Shown: positions 34,675-43,313 of the stretch, piece after piece
How positions within the stretch are numbered: position 1 is the first letter of the stretch
Layout of the letters: each line of letters opens with the position of its first letter
NCBI RefSeq assembly: GCF_001042595.1
Contig: NZ_AP012326.1
Coordinates: 1,860,001 to 1,924,000 of the forward strand
Length of the DNA: 64,000 nt
From: Bifidobacterium dentium JCM 1195 = DSM 20436
GTDB lineage: Bacteria > Actinomycetota > Actinomycetes > Actinomycetales > Bifidobacteriaceae
Direction of reading: 5' to 3'
Program-made: the position numbers and the translations under genes
Notes under the pieces: generated by a model
The model's database searches: none
What the model saw: only the letters and a program-made list of their open reading frames with translations
What the model was told of the DNA's origin: nothing

Positions 34675-36021
34675 CTAATCCAACACAAACGTGTTGAACG
34701 AACGCGGAGCCAGCGTCACCTTGAATCCACGGTTAGCGGACGAAGGATCGGCAAACTCAAATGGACGCTCCTCATCGAGGGCGTTCTGGACCACGACCAC
34801 CACCGTGCCGTCCGGATTGCGGAATGCGATGGCCATCGAGTTGAAGTGGCCGGTAGTGCCGAGCACCTTCGCACCCGGCTTGACGTAGTGCGAGAAGTGG
34901 CGCATCACGTAATATTCCGGATTGCGGCGCACTTCATGCTTGTCGGCGGTGATGGTGAACAGCGAGTTCTGCCACCATCCCCATGTGGAATCTTGGTCGT
35001 CGAGGATCATGTTCCAGTAGGTGTAGGCGGTGGCGCCGTTGCGCAGGTAATGGTTGATCAGGTGGAAGATGTACTCTGCATATTCCCAGCTGTTGTCGCC
35101 GGTGCCGCATTCGGATTCCGACTGAATCAGCTCGATTTCCGGCCACGACTCATGCGTACGTGCGATGCAGTTCTGTCCGGCCCACTGGTAGGCGATGCCT
35201 TTGATGTACTTGCGCGCATCGTCATCGAAGAGGATGTTGTCGACGAAACGGTTGTAATTGTTGAGCTTCATGCCGTAGCCGCCGCCGGTCCACGCCATGT
35301 CTTCCGGGCCGTTGAGCGTGCCCAGCCAGATGTCGGTGTCGATCCCGGCTTCGTCGAACGCGGGACCGAGATAGTCGCGGATGAACACCTTGAGCGCTTC
35401 GGAATCCCATAGGGCGCTCGGGAATTTCTGGTCGGCGAACACCTCGTTCTGCACGTGCAGCTGGTTCACGGTGATGCCGTGTTCGGCGTAGGCCTGCACA
35501 TACTTGACAAAATACTTGGCGTAGGCCTTGAGGTTCTCCGGCGTCTGCACAAGACGGCCGTAGTTGTAGGCCTTCGGGCGCTTCATCCACGTCGGCGGAC
35601 TCCACGGGCTGGAGAACAGCTGCATATCCGGCTGCCATTCCTGTGCACGATGAATGTACGGAATCAGAGTCTTTTCATCATGCTCGACGGAGAAATGCTC
35701 CATCTCGTAATCGCCGTCGGTCTCGTCGTAGCTGTACCAGTGGTCGGCAAAATCGTTGGCACCGACGGGTGCACGATTGAAGGTGAAGTTCATCTCGTCG
35801 GGACTGAACAGTTCCTTGATGATCTGGTCGCGCTCCTCTTCGGTGACCGTTTGCAGTGGCAGCCAGCCGAGCTCGTTGAAACAGCCACCGAAGCCACGCA
35901 GGGCCTGATACTCATTGCCGTCGAGCTGCAAGTCGGAGGCGGAGGCGGAGTTGGTGGATTCGATTTCGGAAGTTTTGTCGACGAGTCTGTCGTCTTGTGT
36001 GGTTGCGGTCCAGGTGGTCAT
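34675..36021 (-). CDS. GH30 beta-glucosidase/beta-1,6-glucanase-like
   Basis: A 448-residue enzyme. FGGCFNELGW near residue 38 is a typical GH30 opening. FSSPWSPPTWMK, the acid/base Glu193 in HVQNE and the nucleophile Glu302 or Glu304 in QSESEC are visible. A C-terminal beta-sandwich follows (about 375-448: GTVVVVVQNALDEERPFEF). There is no signal peptide, so it is cytoplasmic. GH30 members of this layout cleave beta-1,6-glucan, glucosylceramide-type or xylan linkages; the beta-glucan-type neighbours favour beta-1,6-glucosides, by inference. The start at 36021 follows AAGGAG. It is downstream of the MFS gene in the operon. Confidence 0.85.
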   Translation of the reverse strand: MTTWTATTQDDRLVDKTSEIESTNSASASDLQLDGNEYQALRGFGGCFNELGWLPLQTVTEEERDQIIKELFSPDEMNFTFNRAPVGANDFADHWYSYDETDGDYEMEHFSVEHDEKTLIPYIHRAQEWQPDMQLFSSPWSPPTWMKRPKAYNYGRLVQTPENLKAYAKYFVKYVQAYAEHGITVNQLHVQNEVFADQKFPSALWDSEALKVFIRDYLGPAFDEAGIDTDIWLGTLNGPEDMAWTGGGYGMKLNNYNRFVDNILFDDDARKYIKGIAYQWAGQNCIARTHESWPEIELIQSESECGTGDNSWEYAEYIFHLINHYLRNGATAYTYWNMILDDQDSTWGWWQNSLFTITADKHEVRRNPEYYVMRHFSHYVKPGAKVLGTTGHFNSMAIAFRNPDGTVVVVVQNALDEERPFEFADPSSANRGFKVTLAPRSFNTFVLD

Positions 36022-36290
36022 TGGACACTCCTTGATATCGTCGTTGATATTGGAATCTGCGGTTTTCGGCCTAGGTTTCGACCCATTGCATTCGTCATGG
36101 CAATGCAATCGCCCAAGCGGGTACGTTTTCCTGCAGAGGAGCCACGGCGATTCGTTCCGGCACGTTCGGACCATGCAAGGCCGAGTCCTTGCGGTCCGGA
36201 ACGGACCGCCGTAGCTTCCCTGTTCGCAACGCCGTCACGTCACGTTGCTTGTTATGATGTTCCTTCCGTTCCCGTTCAGGGAAGGATGGC

Positions 36291-37616
36291 CTACTTGACC
36301 TTCTTGATGGCCATGATGAAGAAGCAACCGATGATGGCCAGGGCGATGGAGGTCGGGAACGCGAAGTTGTAGCCGAGGTTCACCACGAGGGCGGACATCA
36401 CGATCGGGCCGCACATCTGGCCGAGGGTGGTAGCCATGTTCAGGATGCCCAGATCCTTGCCGGCCTCTTCCTTGTTCGGCAGCACGTCGACGAGCAGGGC
36501 CTGATCGACCGCGGAGTAGACCGCATAGCCAAGGCCGGCGATGCCTGCGAACAGGTACATGCCCATGGACGAGGGGAAGACCCACGGCATGGCGATGCCG
36601 ATGGCGAACAGCACGGACGCCACGACGACCGGGACCTTACGACGGCCGATGATGTCGGAGACCGGACCCGAAATGAAGGAGCCGACCAGAGACATGACCA
36701 TCATGATCATGGAAACGACGGACACGGTGACAGCGGATTCGTCGACGGACTGTCCGATGTAGTTCTGGATGATGTACAGCTGATAGACGGCAATCATCTG
36801 ATAGGAAACGAGCATGCAGAAACGACCAACGAACGCCTTGTAGAAGTCATGCGCGCCATGGAATGCCGGCGGACGGAAGGAGACGAGCACGTCCTTGAGG
36901 GAGCCTTCGTCCTTCGGCAGGAAGTCGGCGGACTCCTCCTTCGGCATGATGAGCATGGAGACGACGCCACCGAGGAACATGAGTACGCCTGCGACGGCGA
37001 AGCCCGGGATGAGATTCTTGATGAACAGTGCACCGAGCATGGTGCCGATCGGGGAACCGATGGTGGCACCGGCGCCGTAGAAGGCGGACATGGTGCCGCG
37101 GATGCCGGATGGCACGCGATCGGACAGGATGGCGACCATCGGGGCGATCATGCAGTTCAGGCCGAACATGCAGGCGCAGTAGAAGATGGTGAGCAGCACG
37201 GCATTATGCGTGGTGCCGGTCAGGAACAGGGTGACGCCGCCAAGCACCGCACCGAACAGGATCCACGGAGTACGACGTCCGAACCTCGAGCGGGAACGGT
37301 CCGAGAAGTTGCCGAACATCAGATTGGCGATCAGGGATGCGACCGCGGTGAAGGCGTTGACGATACCGATCAACGCATCCGGATTGACGCCTTCGATGGT
37401 CTTGTAATGCATCGGTAGGAGCACTGCGGAAACAATGCCAAGACCCGACATCCATAGCACGCCGAAAATGATGAAACCGGCGCCGAATCGGGCGATAGTG
37501 ACCTTATCGAGCGGCTTGCCCGTTGCCGGCGAGAGCGACGGGTCCTTTTCCGCCGCCGCGATGTTGGCGTAGTATGCCGACAGACGCTCTTCTTTGCTTG
37601 CGATTGCTTCACTCAT
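36291..37616 (-). CDS. MFS sugar transporter
   Basis: A 441-residue, 12-helix carrier paralogous to the one at 20161-21435. It shares IARFGAGF, FGNFSDRSRSRFGRRTPWI, SGPVSDIIGRRKVPV and the YSAVDQALLVDVLPNKEEAGKDLGILN segment. AAGGAG precedes the ATG. It is the first gene of the operon with GH30, two GH5 enzymes and GH43. It is divergent from tetR, with three operator candidates in the 326-bp gap. The likely role is import of the gluco-oligosaccharide those enzymes degrade. Confidence 0.88.
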   Translation of the reverse strand: MSEAIASKEERLSAYYANIAAAEKDPSLSPATGKPLDKVTIARFGAGFIIFGVLWMSGLGIVSAVLLPMHYKTIEGVNPDALIGIVNAFTAVASLIANLMFGNFSDRSRSRFGRRTPWILFGAVLGGVTLFLTGTTHNAVLLTIFYCACMFGLNCMIAPMVAILSDRVPSGIRGTMSAFYGAGATIGSPIGTMLGALFIKNLIPGFAVAGVLMFLGGVVSMLIMPKEESADFLPKDEGSLKDVLVSFRPPAFHGAHDFYKAFVGRFCMLVSYQMIAVYQLYIIQNYIGQSVDESAVTVSVVSMIMMVMSLVGSFISGPVSDIIGRRKVPVVVASVLFAIGIAMPWVFPSSMGMYLFAGIAGLGYAVYSAVDQALLVDVLPNKEEAGKDLGILNMATTLGQMCGPIVMSALVVNLGYNFAFPTSIALAIIGCFFIMAIKKVK

Positions 37617-37684
37617 GAAACTCTCTCCTTCGATTCATGCTTCAGTAGTGAAATGTGTGAGCTGCTTTGCTCCGTTTTGCTAAC

Positions 37685-37696
37685 TACCATATGGTA
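37685..37696. promoter_or_regulatory. Palindrome TACCATATGGTA in MFS/tetR intergenic region
   Basis: A perfect 12-bp dyad flanked on both sides by TAACTA, 69-80 bp upstream of the MFS start. It shares TACCA/TGGTA arms with the operators at 7441 and 21609. Confidence 0.55.
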
Positions 37697-37815
37697 ACTA
37701 ACTTGTTTTTTACCATAAACCACCCGACGGAAAAACGCAAGTCGGCAATGCCCGACCATCGATTTTCCTTAGGGATCGTCGTTGACCATGCCCCGCAGTA
37801 CATAAGTTATCTATT

Positions 37816-37842
37816 ACTTAGTAACTGCTTAGTTAAATCATA
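37816..37842. promoter_or_regulatory. Repeated TetR-type operator (first copy)
   Basis: ACTTAGTAACT, one variable base, then CTTAGTTAAATCATA. The other copy is at 33249-33275, upstream of the second GH5 gene. The 326-bp region between MFS and tetR otherwise contains only the two palindromes listed separately and AT-rich promoter-like sequence. Confidence 0.6.
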
Positions 37843-37915
37843 TTACAAAGATATCTGACTGTCATTCTCCGGCGTGTCCCAATGATTTTCAACGATTCCC
37901 CCTCCCTCTGCTATA

Positions 37916-37926
37916 ACTTAGTAAGT
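37916..37926. promoter_or_regulatory. Operator ACTTAGTAAGT in front of tetR
   Basis: A perfect 11-bp dyad immediately upstream of the AAAGGAG of tetR. It shares ACTTAGTAA with the repeated 27-bp site, which fits autorepression. Confidence 0.55.
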
Positions 37927-37942
37927 ACAAAAAGGAGAAATC

Positions 37943-38569
37943 ATGCGTCGCCGTACGGAAACCACCACCAAGAAACGAATGAGCGCCGAGGATCGTAGGA
38001 AAAGCATCCTCGAAACCACCATCTCGTTCATTTCGCAGTTCGGCTTCTGGGGCTTCACCATTCGCGACGTCGCCCAAGCTCAGAACATCACCGAAGCGGG
38101 CCTCCTTTACTACTACAACTCCAAGGAACAGCTTCTCGAAGAAACCCTCAAGTACGCCGATCGCATCAATCAGATCGCCATCGCGAAACATTTGGGCGTC
38201 GAAGGCGTGACCGGCGAAGTCTTGCAGGACGGCATTGCATACCATTGCGATCTGGGGCTGAAAGCCATTTCCACAGGCACCGTGGAAACCAATGCCGACC
38301 GTCTGGAAATGGTCCGCCTGTACACGTTGCTTGAAAGCGAAGCGCTCAGCAAGGACCATCCCGTGCACGAGTATTTCGAACAGCGCGAGACCAATCTGCT
38401 CAAGGAATATGCGTTCGCCGCAAAGCGCGACGGGGTCGCCGATCCGGAGCGCACCGCCTTGCAGGTGCTCTCCGCCATGGAAGGCTTGCAGCTGCGATGG
38501 CTCAACGGATCTCACGACATCGACTTCGTGGCCGAGTGGAAGGCCCTCATCGATCTGATCATCCCCTGA
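37943..38569 (+). CDS. TetR-family repressor
   Basis: A 208-residue regulator. The DNA-binding region is about 20-65 (FTIRDVAQAQNITEAGLLYYYNSKEQLL). The effector domain contains LESEALSKDHPVHEYFEQRE and MEGLQLRWLNGSHDIDFVAEW. This is the same signature as the other TetR proteins here, but without the final FPSPxWDxYR. AAAGGAG precedes the ATG. It is divergent from the MFS-GH30-GH5-GH5-GH43 operon. ACTTAGTAA-type sites before its own gene, before the MFS gene and before the second GH5 gene outline a local regulon. Confidence 0.88.
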   Translation: MRRRTETTTKKRMSAEDRRKSILETTISFISQFGFWGFTIRDVAQAQNITEAGLLYYYNSKEQLLEETLKYADRINQIAIAKHLGVEGVTGEVLQDGIAYHCDLGLKAISTGTVETNADRLEMVRLYTLLESEALSKDHPVHEYFEQRETNLLKEYAFAAKRDGVADPERTALQVLSAMEGLQLRWLNGSHDIDFVAEWKALIDLIIP

Positions 38570-38595
38570 CGAAAGTCATTCCGCCGTCGTTCCGA

Positions 38596-38634
38596 CCGCC
38601 CGGCGTCGGTCGACAAATCTCCTGCGCCGGGCGG
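38596..38634. terminator. Bidirectional terminator
   Basis: CCGCCCGGCG (38596-38605) and CGCCGGGCGG (38625-38634) form a perfect 10-bp GC stem between the convergent tetR and GH42 genes. Confidence 0.75.
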
Positions 38635-38641
38635 ATTCGTC

Positions 38642-40768
38642 TCAACCGACGATAACGACCACGTTCCAGCGGCCAATCGTCAGTTCGTCACCGATGGCAA
38701 CGGCATCGCCCGCTTTCAGCGCAACATCGGCCGTGGCCACCTCGTCGATCTCGCCTTCCGAGGCGATTACGACCGGCGCGACCACCACCTCACCCGGCAC
38801 CGGACTGGCGATGGTGACGTCGGAGGCGGAATAGTTGAGCAGATACGTCACCGTCTCGCCTTGAGTGTTCGTGCCCTGGCGAACCGCAATCCGACCTGCG
38901 AGCGCAGTGCCGGCGCCCGCGACCCCGGCATATTCCACGGCTTCTCGCATGACGGCGCGAATCGATTCGGCATCCAGCAAGGTGGCGATCCACTCGGCGC
39001 TGCCTTTGCCGAAGGTGTTGCGGGTCACGGCCGCATAATCCTTCCATGCATAGTGGCCGTAGGTGGCAAGTACTTCGGTGCCGTCAGCCGGGGTCACCAG
39101 TTCGATCAGCGAAAGCGCCTGGGTGGATGGAACGCCTTCGAGCGCGCCGGCGAATTCCACGGATACGTGACCGTTCGGGCGGGTGAACTGGTTATAGGTC
39201 ATGCCGAACACGTCGGTGAGGTTGTGCGGAGCGCGGTCAGCCCACACGCTCACCTCGTCGTCGGAGACGAAGGAACGCATGGTGGAGACCAGATGGCCGC
39301 CGTTTTCCACAAACTTACGCAGACGGTCAGTGGTTTTCTGGCCTGTGCAGTACAGGGCCGGGGTCACGATCATCCCGTACCTGGCAAGGCGTTCGGCGTC
39401 GGCGTCGGACGGTATGAAGTCGCATTCCACATTGAGTTCGAACAACGCGTCATACACATTGCGCACCACGTCGTTGTACTTGAGGCCGCCACCGAACGGG
39501 AAGCCGGATTCGATGAGGAACCAGTCCAGCGCGGACAGCGATTCATTGGAGACCATGATGGCCACCTTATTGCGCTTCTTCAGGTGGACAAGACGCTCCC
39601 CCACTTCTGGCTTGGCGATTTCGCGACCAAATACGCCGGCCTCACGGTAGGTCGGGTTCGGTTCCAGGTCGTGGCTCAGCAGGCCTTTCCAGTAGGTTTC
39701 GAATGAATTGTGGATGGAATGCCAGTGCCAGTATTCCACCATGTCGGCGCCGGAGGCCAGATGGGAGTATGCCTGCAAGCGCAACTGACCCGGGAACGGA
39801 ACCCAGCCGTGCTGGCCCTGCGCTTCGGTTTCGAGCACCAGGTAGTTCCGGCCGTCCTTGGTGGAACGGGTCATATCGCCGCCGAATGCGATCTCTTTGC
39901 CGGTCAGATCGTCTTCGGTCGGATGGTAGATGTCCACACCGGTGATGTCCACAGCGGTCGAAGCCTTGAAATGGTCGACGGCCGGCTGCACGCCGAAGGA
40001 ATAACCACGCCATTCGAAATCGAAATTGTGGGTAATGAACTGGTTGTCGTGCGCATATTCGCGCACGATGTCGGCCTGCCACTGCAGGAAGGCGCGCACC
40101 TGGTCGCGGCGGAACTTGTCGAACTCACCGCCGAGGGATTCGTTGATGGTCGCGGTCACATCCGGGAAGTCCTCCCAGGAGTCCACACGATTGGACCAGT
40201 AGTCGAGGCCAAAGTGATGGTTCATCTCATCGAGGTCGCCATCGAATTTCTCGTACAGGTATTTGACGAACAGACGCTGCATGTCGTCGGAGACCGAATC
40301 GTAGTACTTGGTCTCGTTATCCACCTGATAGCCGATGACCGCCGGATGGTCGGCCACGTGGGAGATGAGCCTGCGGATCACGCGCTCACCGTAGAAACGG
40401 TAGGTGGCGTTAACGATATTCATGATCTGGCGTGCGCCGTATTTGCCTTCGCCGTTCGGGGTGACGGCGAGCACGCTCGGGTCGAGCTTGACGAGCCAGC
40501 CGGGCACGGCGTAGGTCGGCGTACCGACGATGACGTCGATGCCGGCGCGCTGGGCCGCGTCGAGGGCGCGGTCCACATAGGTGAAGTCGAATTTGCCCGG
40601 TTGGGGTTCACAGGTGCTCCACGTGGATTCGGCGATGCGAATCACGTTGAGCCCGGCGTCCTTCATCATCCTCATATCCTCATCGATACGATCGATGCCC
40701 TTCATCATGAGGTATTCGTCGTAGTAGGCGGCGCCGAAAAGGATATGGTCCACGCTGTTGCGACTCAT
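38642..40768 (-). CDS. GH42 beta-galactosidase
   Basis: A 708-residue family 42 enzyme. The barrel has FGAAYYDEY at the start, the acid/base Glu152 in GYQVDNETK and the nucleophile Glu313 in VLETEAQ. A trimerisation domain (about 400-610, FVENGGHLV) and a small C-terminal beta domain follow. There is no signal peptide, so it acts in the cytoplasm on imported galacto-oligosaccharides; linkage preference varies among bifidobacterial GH42 paralogues. The start at 40768 follows GAGGAG. An 11-bp-arm operator lies 40 bp upstream and a tetR gene behind it in the same direction. No transporter is adjacent. Confidence 0.92.
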   Translation of the reverse strand: MSRNSVDHILFGAAYYDEYLMMKGIDRIDEDMRMMKDAGLNVIRIAESTWSTCEPQPGKFDFTYVDRALDAAQRAGIDVIVGTPTYAVPGWLVKLDPSVLAVTPNGEGKYGARQIMNIVNATYRFYGERVIRRLISHVADHPAVIGYQVDNETKYYDSVSDDMQRLFVKYLYEKFDGDLDEMNHHFGLDYWSNRVDSWEDFPDVTATINESLGGEFDKFRRDQVRAFLQWQADIVREYAHDNQFITHNFDFEWRGYSFGVQPAVDHFKASTAVDITGVDIYHPTEDDLTGKEIAFGGDMTRSTKDGRNYLVLETEAQGQHGWVPFPGQLRLQAYSHLASGADMVEYWHWHSIHNSFETYWKGLLSHDLEPNPTYREAGVFGREIAKPEVGERLVHLKKRNKVAIMVSNESLSALDWFLIESGFPFGGGLKYNDVVRNVYDALFELNVECDFIPSDADAERLARYGMIVTPALYCTGQKTTDRLRKFVENGGHLVSTMRSFVSDDEVSVWADRAPHNLTDVFGMTYNQFTRPNGHVSVEFAGALEGVPSTQALSLIELVTPADGTEVLATYGHYAWKDYAAVTRNTFGKGSAEWIATLLDAESIRAVMREAVEYAGVAGAGTALAGRIAVRQGTNTQGETVTYLLNYSASDVTIASPVPGEVVVAPVVIASEGEIDEVATADVALKAGDAVAIGDELTIGRWNVVVIVG

Positions 40769-40807
40769 GGCTCCTCTTTCTATTGTCTTCCTTGACATGC
40801 ACTTGCA

Positions 40808-40835
40808 TTTATATCTAACGGTTATTAGATATAAA
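40808..40835. promoter_or_regulatory. Operator TTTATATCTAA-N6-TTAGATATAAA upstream of GH42
   Basis: Perfect 11-bp arms (40808-40818 and 40825-40835) around CGGTTA. A second, shorter version, TCTAA-N6-TTAGA, lies at 40894-40909. Both sit between the tetR gene and GH42, 40-140 bp upstream of the latter. They are probable binding sites for that TetR. Confidence 0.7.
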
Positions 40836-40972
40836 GAAGATATATCTCGACACGGCAATTTGTCAAAAACGGCGAGAAATCAGGCATGTCTTATCTAACA
40901 TCCATTAGAAAACAATACCTCTCGCAAGCATGCGAGTCCGCACGCATGAGTGCAGATGTCAGGCGACGAAGC

Positions 40973-41602
40973 CTACCGGTAGTTATCCCACACCGGGGAG
41001 GGGAAGATGATCCTCTCGAAGAGCAGCCACTCATCGTACAGGTCGATCGGAGGCTTGCGCATCCATCGCAACTGAATGCCATCCATCGCCTCCAGACACA
41101 TGCGCACCGTCGGCCGCATATTCCGCCATCCACCGACCTCAGGCGGAATATTCCACTGATATTCGGAATAATGCTCCCACACAAGGTTCGGGCGCTCTTC
41201 GAAATAGTCATGCAACGGATGCTCGGGGCTGAATCCTTCGGACTCCAACACCATGTAAAGCTGCAACAGACTCTGTCGCTTCGCGTTGTACCGCACCAGA
41301 AACCGCAGATATGCGGGAAAACTCATGCCGTTCGGATCACTGCCGGGCAAGCCCGATTCCATGAAATCCCGCGGCGTTCCATAAGCGTCATAGTTATCGG
41401 TGACGAGCATCGACAGCAGGTTCTCCTTATTGCCGATATAGTGCAGCAACCCCGGCTGACTCATACCGATCTCATCGGCGATGTCCTTCAACGACGTGCC
41501 ATAGAAGCCCTTCTCCCCTATCAGCTTGACCGCCGCCGCAACGATTTCGGCCTTACGCTCCTCAGGAGATTTGCGAACACGTTTCTTCCCCGCACCAGTC
41601 AT
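40973..41602 (-). CDS. TetR-family repressor
   Basis: A 209-residue regulator. KKRVRKSPEERKAEIVAAAVKLI opens the DNA-binding domain (TSLKDIADEIGMSQPGLLHYIGNKENLL). The effector domain contains ESEGFSPEHPLHDYFEER and GIQLRWMRKPPIDLY, ending FPSPVWDNYR. It is the closest match in this window to the TetR at 24250-24885. No clear ribosome binding site precedes the ATG, and longer in-frame starts exist up to 41671. It is upstream of GH42 with two TCTAA-N6-TTAGA sites between, so it probably represses the beta-galactosidase. Confidence 0.85.
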   Translation of the reverse strand: MTGAGKKRVRKSPEERKAEIVAAAVKLIGEKGFYGTSLKDIADEIGMSQPGLLHYIGNKENLLSMLVTDNYDAYGTPRDFMESGLPGSDPNGMSFPAYLRFLVRYNAKRQSLLQLYMVLESEGFSPEHPLHDYFEERPNLVWEHYSEYQWNIPPEVGGWRNMRPTVRMCLEAMDGIQLRWMRKPPIDLYDEWLLFERIIFPSPVWDNYR

Positions 41603-41709
41603 GCATCCCAGTCTACCGACCAGCATCCACCCCACGGCCAACACGGCCCCGTTCGCCGACACACACATCATGGTGTATCGTTTTCCTAACGTCTGTACAA
41701 AGGAGCGCT

Positions 41710-42038
41710 ATGACGCAGCCATCAATCCCAGCGGTCCCAAACATGCAACTCAACAATTCCGTCCCCATTCCTCAGATCGGTTTCGGCACCTATCAGATTC
41801 CGGCAACCGCTACGCAGCAGGCCATCGAGCAGGCTCTGGAAATCGGCTACCGGCACATCGACACCGAGAACGCATGAGACAGAACCTGGATGTCTTCGGA
41901 TTCAAGCTGGATCCGGATGAGATGCAGGCCATCAGAGCCCTGCACAATCCTGCCATGCGCATTTCCGGCGACCCCAACACGTTCAGTCAATCCCAGTCCC
42001 GGGCCAACCAGCGAGCGCGCGGAAACGTCACGGCCTAG
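41710..42038 (+). pseudogene. Aldo/keto reductase with large internal deletion
   Basis: AAAGGAG and an ATG at 41710 begin a normal aldo/keto reductase N-terminus: NSVPIPQIGFGTYQIP, then GYRHIDT with the cofactor-site Asp. It stops at 41877 after 55 residues. From 41874, in another frame, the usual C-terminus appears: MRQNLDVFGFKLDPDEMQAI and ALHNPAMRISGDPNTF, ending at 42038. About 170 central residues, including the catalytic Tyr and Lys, are missing. The deletion joint lies near 41870. GGTGTATCG just upstream (41672-41680) also occurs in the LacI operator region near 43235. No activity is expected. Confidence 0.85.
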
Positions 42039-42048
42039 CAAGGCACCA

Positions 42049-43065
42049 TCAGATCGACGGAGCCTCCACGAAGGAGACGGGAAGCACCACACTCCCGTCT
42101 CCTTCATATGGAATCCCGTTTTCCTTCGCCCGAATCTGCAACAACAGATCATGCGCGGCGGCGCGCCCCATCTCTCTGGGATCCTGCTCCAGCAAATAGA
42201 TGCCATCGTGCACATACTGGCTCCAGCGCCAATCATCAAAACTGACCAGACCGACGCCATCCGGGAAACCGACGCCCAAGGCGCGCAACACCGCCAACAC
42301 ATCGAACAGCAACGGCCCCATCAACGACACGATCGCGGTCCTACCGCTCAGATGACCCAACGCGATGGACAGCTTTCGCTCGATCCAGTCGACGTCATTG
42401 TCCTTGACATCAATCGCAATCATCAGAATACCGGATTCATCTGCGGCCTTCCGCAACCCCTCCACTCGATGAGCCTGTGCGGAAATCTCGCTTTTCATAC
42501 GCGAAAGCACCAAGACATTGTCATAGCCAGCATCCACCAGTCGCTTACCTAGCCTCATGCATGAATCCTCGTTATCCGACATCACTCTCGATACGGAATC
42601 GGGAAGATTCTCCGGCTCCCTATCCACGACGACCAATGGCGTGCGCGCCGTGATAATGGAAGAATATGCGTTGAAATCGGAGGCATTGGGCTGAATCACC
42701 AGCCCATCAACCCTTTGAGACAACAGACGGTTGATTTCGGCACGCTCCTCCTCGAGAGAATTATCGGAATTCATCAGCATGACATCGTATCCAGCCGGAC
42801 GCAACTCCTCATCGATGCCTTTGAACAGCAATGACGAAAACACATTCGAGATATCAGCGACCACGACACCCACCACATGCGTATTTTGCTGACGCATCCG
42901 CCTTGCCGATGCGTTCGGCCTGTAGTCCAGACGATCCACAGTCTCCTGAATGCGAGATTTCGTAGCCGCGCTCATCTTCCCATAGTTTCCGTTAATAAAA
43001 CGCGACACGGTCGTCACCGACACCTGCGCCTCACGTGCGATATCCGCAATGGTCGCCTTTGCCAT
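42049..43065 (-). CDS. LacI-family transcriptional regulator
   Basis: A 338-residue repressor. The helix-turn-helix is ATIADIAREAQVSVTTVSRFING (about 4-26), followed by the hinge SASARRMRQQ-like segment (NASARRMRQQNTHVVGVVVADISN) and a periplasmic-binding-protein-like effector core to the end. The start at 43065 follows AAGGGAG; the longer frame from 43098 was rejected. It is divergent from the SDR and truncated GntP genes, with a central-CG palindrome between them. The ligand is probably a sugar acid, judged only from the neighbours. Confidence 0.9.
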   Translation of the reverse strand: MAKATIADIAREAQVSVTTVSRFINGNYGKMSAATKSRIQETVDRLDYRPNASARRMRQQNTHVVGVVVADISNVFSSLLFKGIDEELRPAGYDVMLMNSDNSLEEERAEINRLLSQRVDGLVIQPNASDFNAYSSIITARTPLVVVDREPENLPDSVSRVMSDNEDSCMRLGKRLVDAGYDNVLVLSRMKSEISAQAHRVEGLRKAADESGILMIAIDVKDNDVDWIERKLSIALGHLSGRTAIVSLMGPLLFDVLAVLRALGVGFPDGVGLVSFDDWRWSQYVHDGIYLLEQDPREMGRAAAHDLLLQIRAKENGIPYEGDGSVVLPVSFVEAPSI

Positions 43066-43227
43066 AGCAACTCCCTTTCCGTCGGAATAGTCAATCATTG
43101 TACCGCCCCTTCTTCATCGAGTCCGTTCCGTCAACGACACGCCCATCCGACATGCTTCAGTCCCCTGTGCCCCAAGGACCTGAGGCCATGTGGATTGACA
43201 ATCGTCCATATGGTGTTTATCATAGGG

Positions 43228-43237
43228 GTATCGATAC
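43228..43237. promoter_or_regulatory. LacI-type operator GTATCGATAC
   Basis: A perfect palindrome with the central CG common to LacI-family sites, in the divergent lacI/SDR region, 77-86 bp before the SDR start. The flanks extend it to GGTGTATCGATACCCC on the minus strand. GGTGTATCG is repeated before the aldo/keto reductase remnant. Confidence 0.55.
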
Positions 43238-43313
43238 ACCTAACACAACAAAGAATGTTGATTACCAGAAGATGTATCGTTAAACTAACCATCACAAAGC
43301 CAACGGAGGCATC

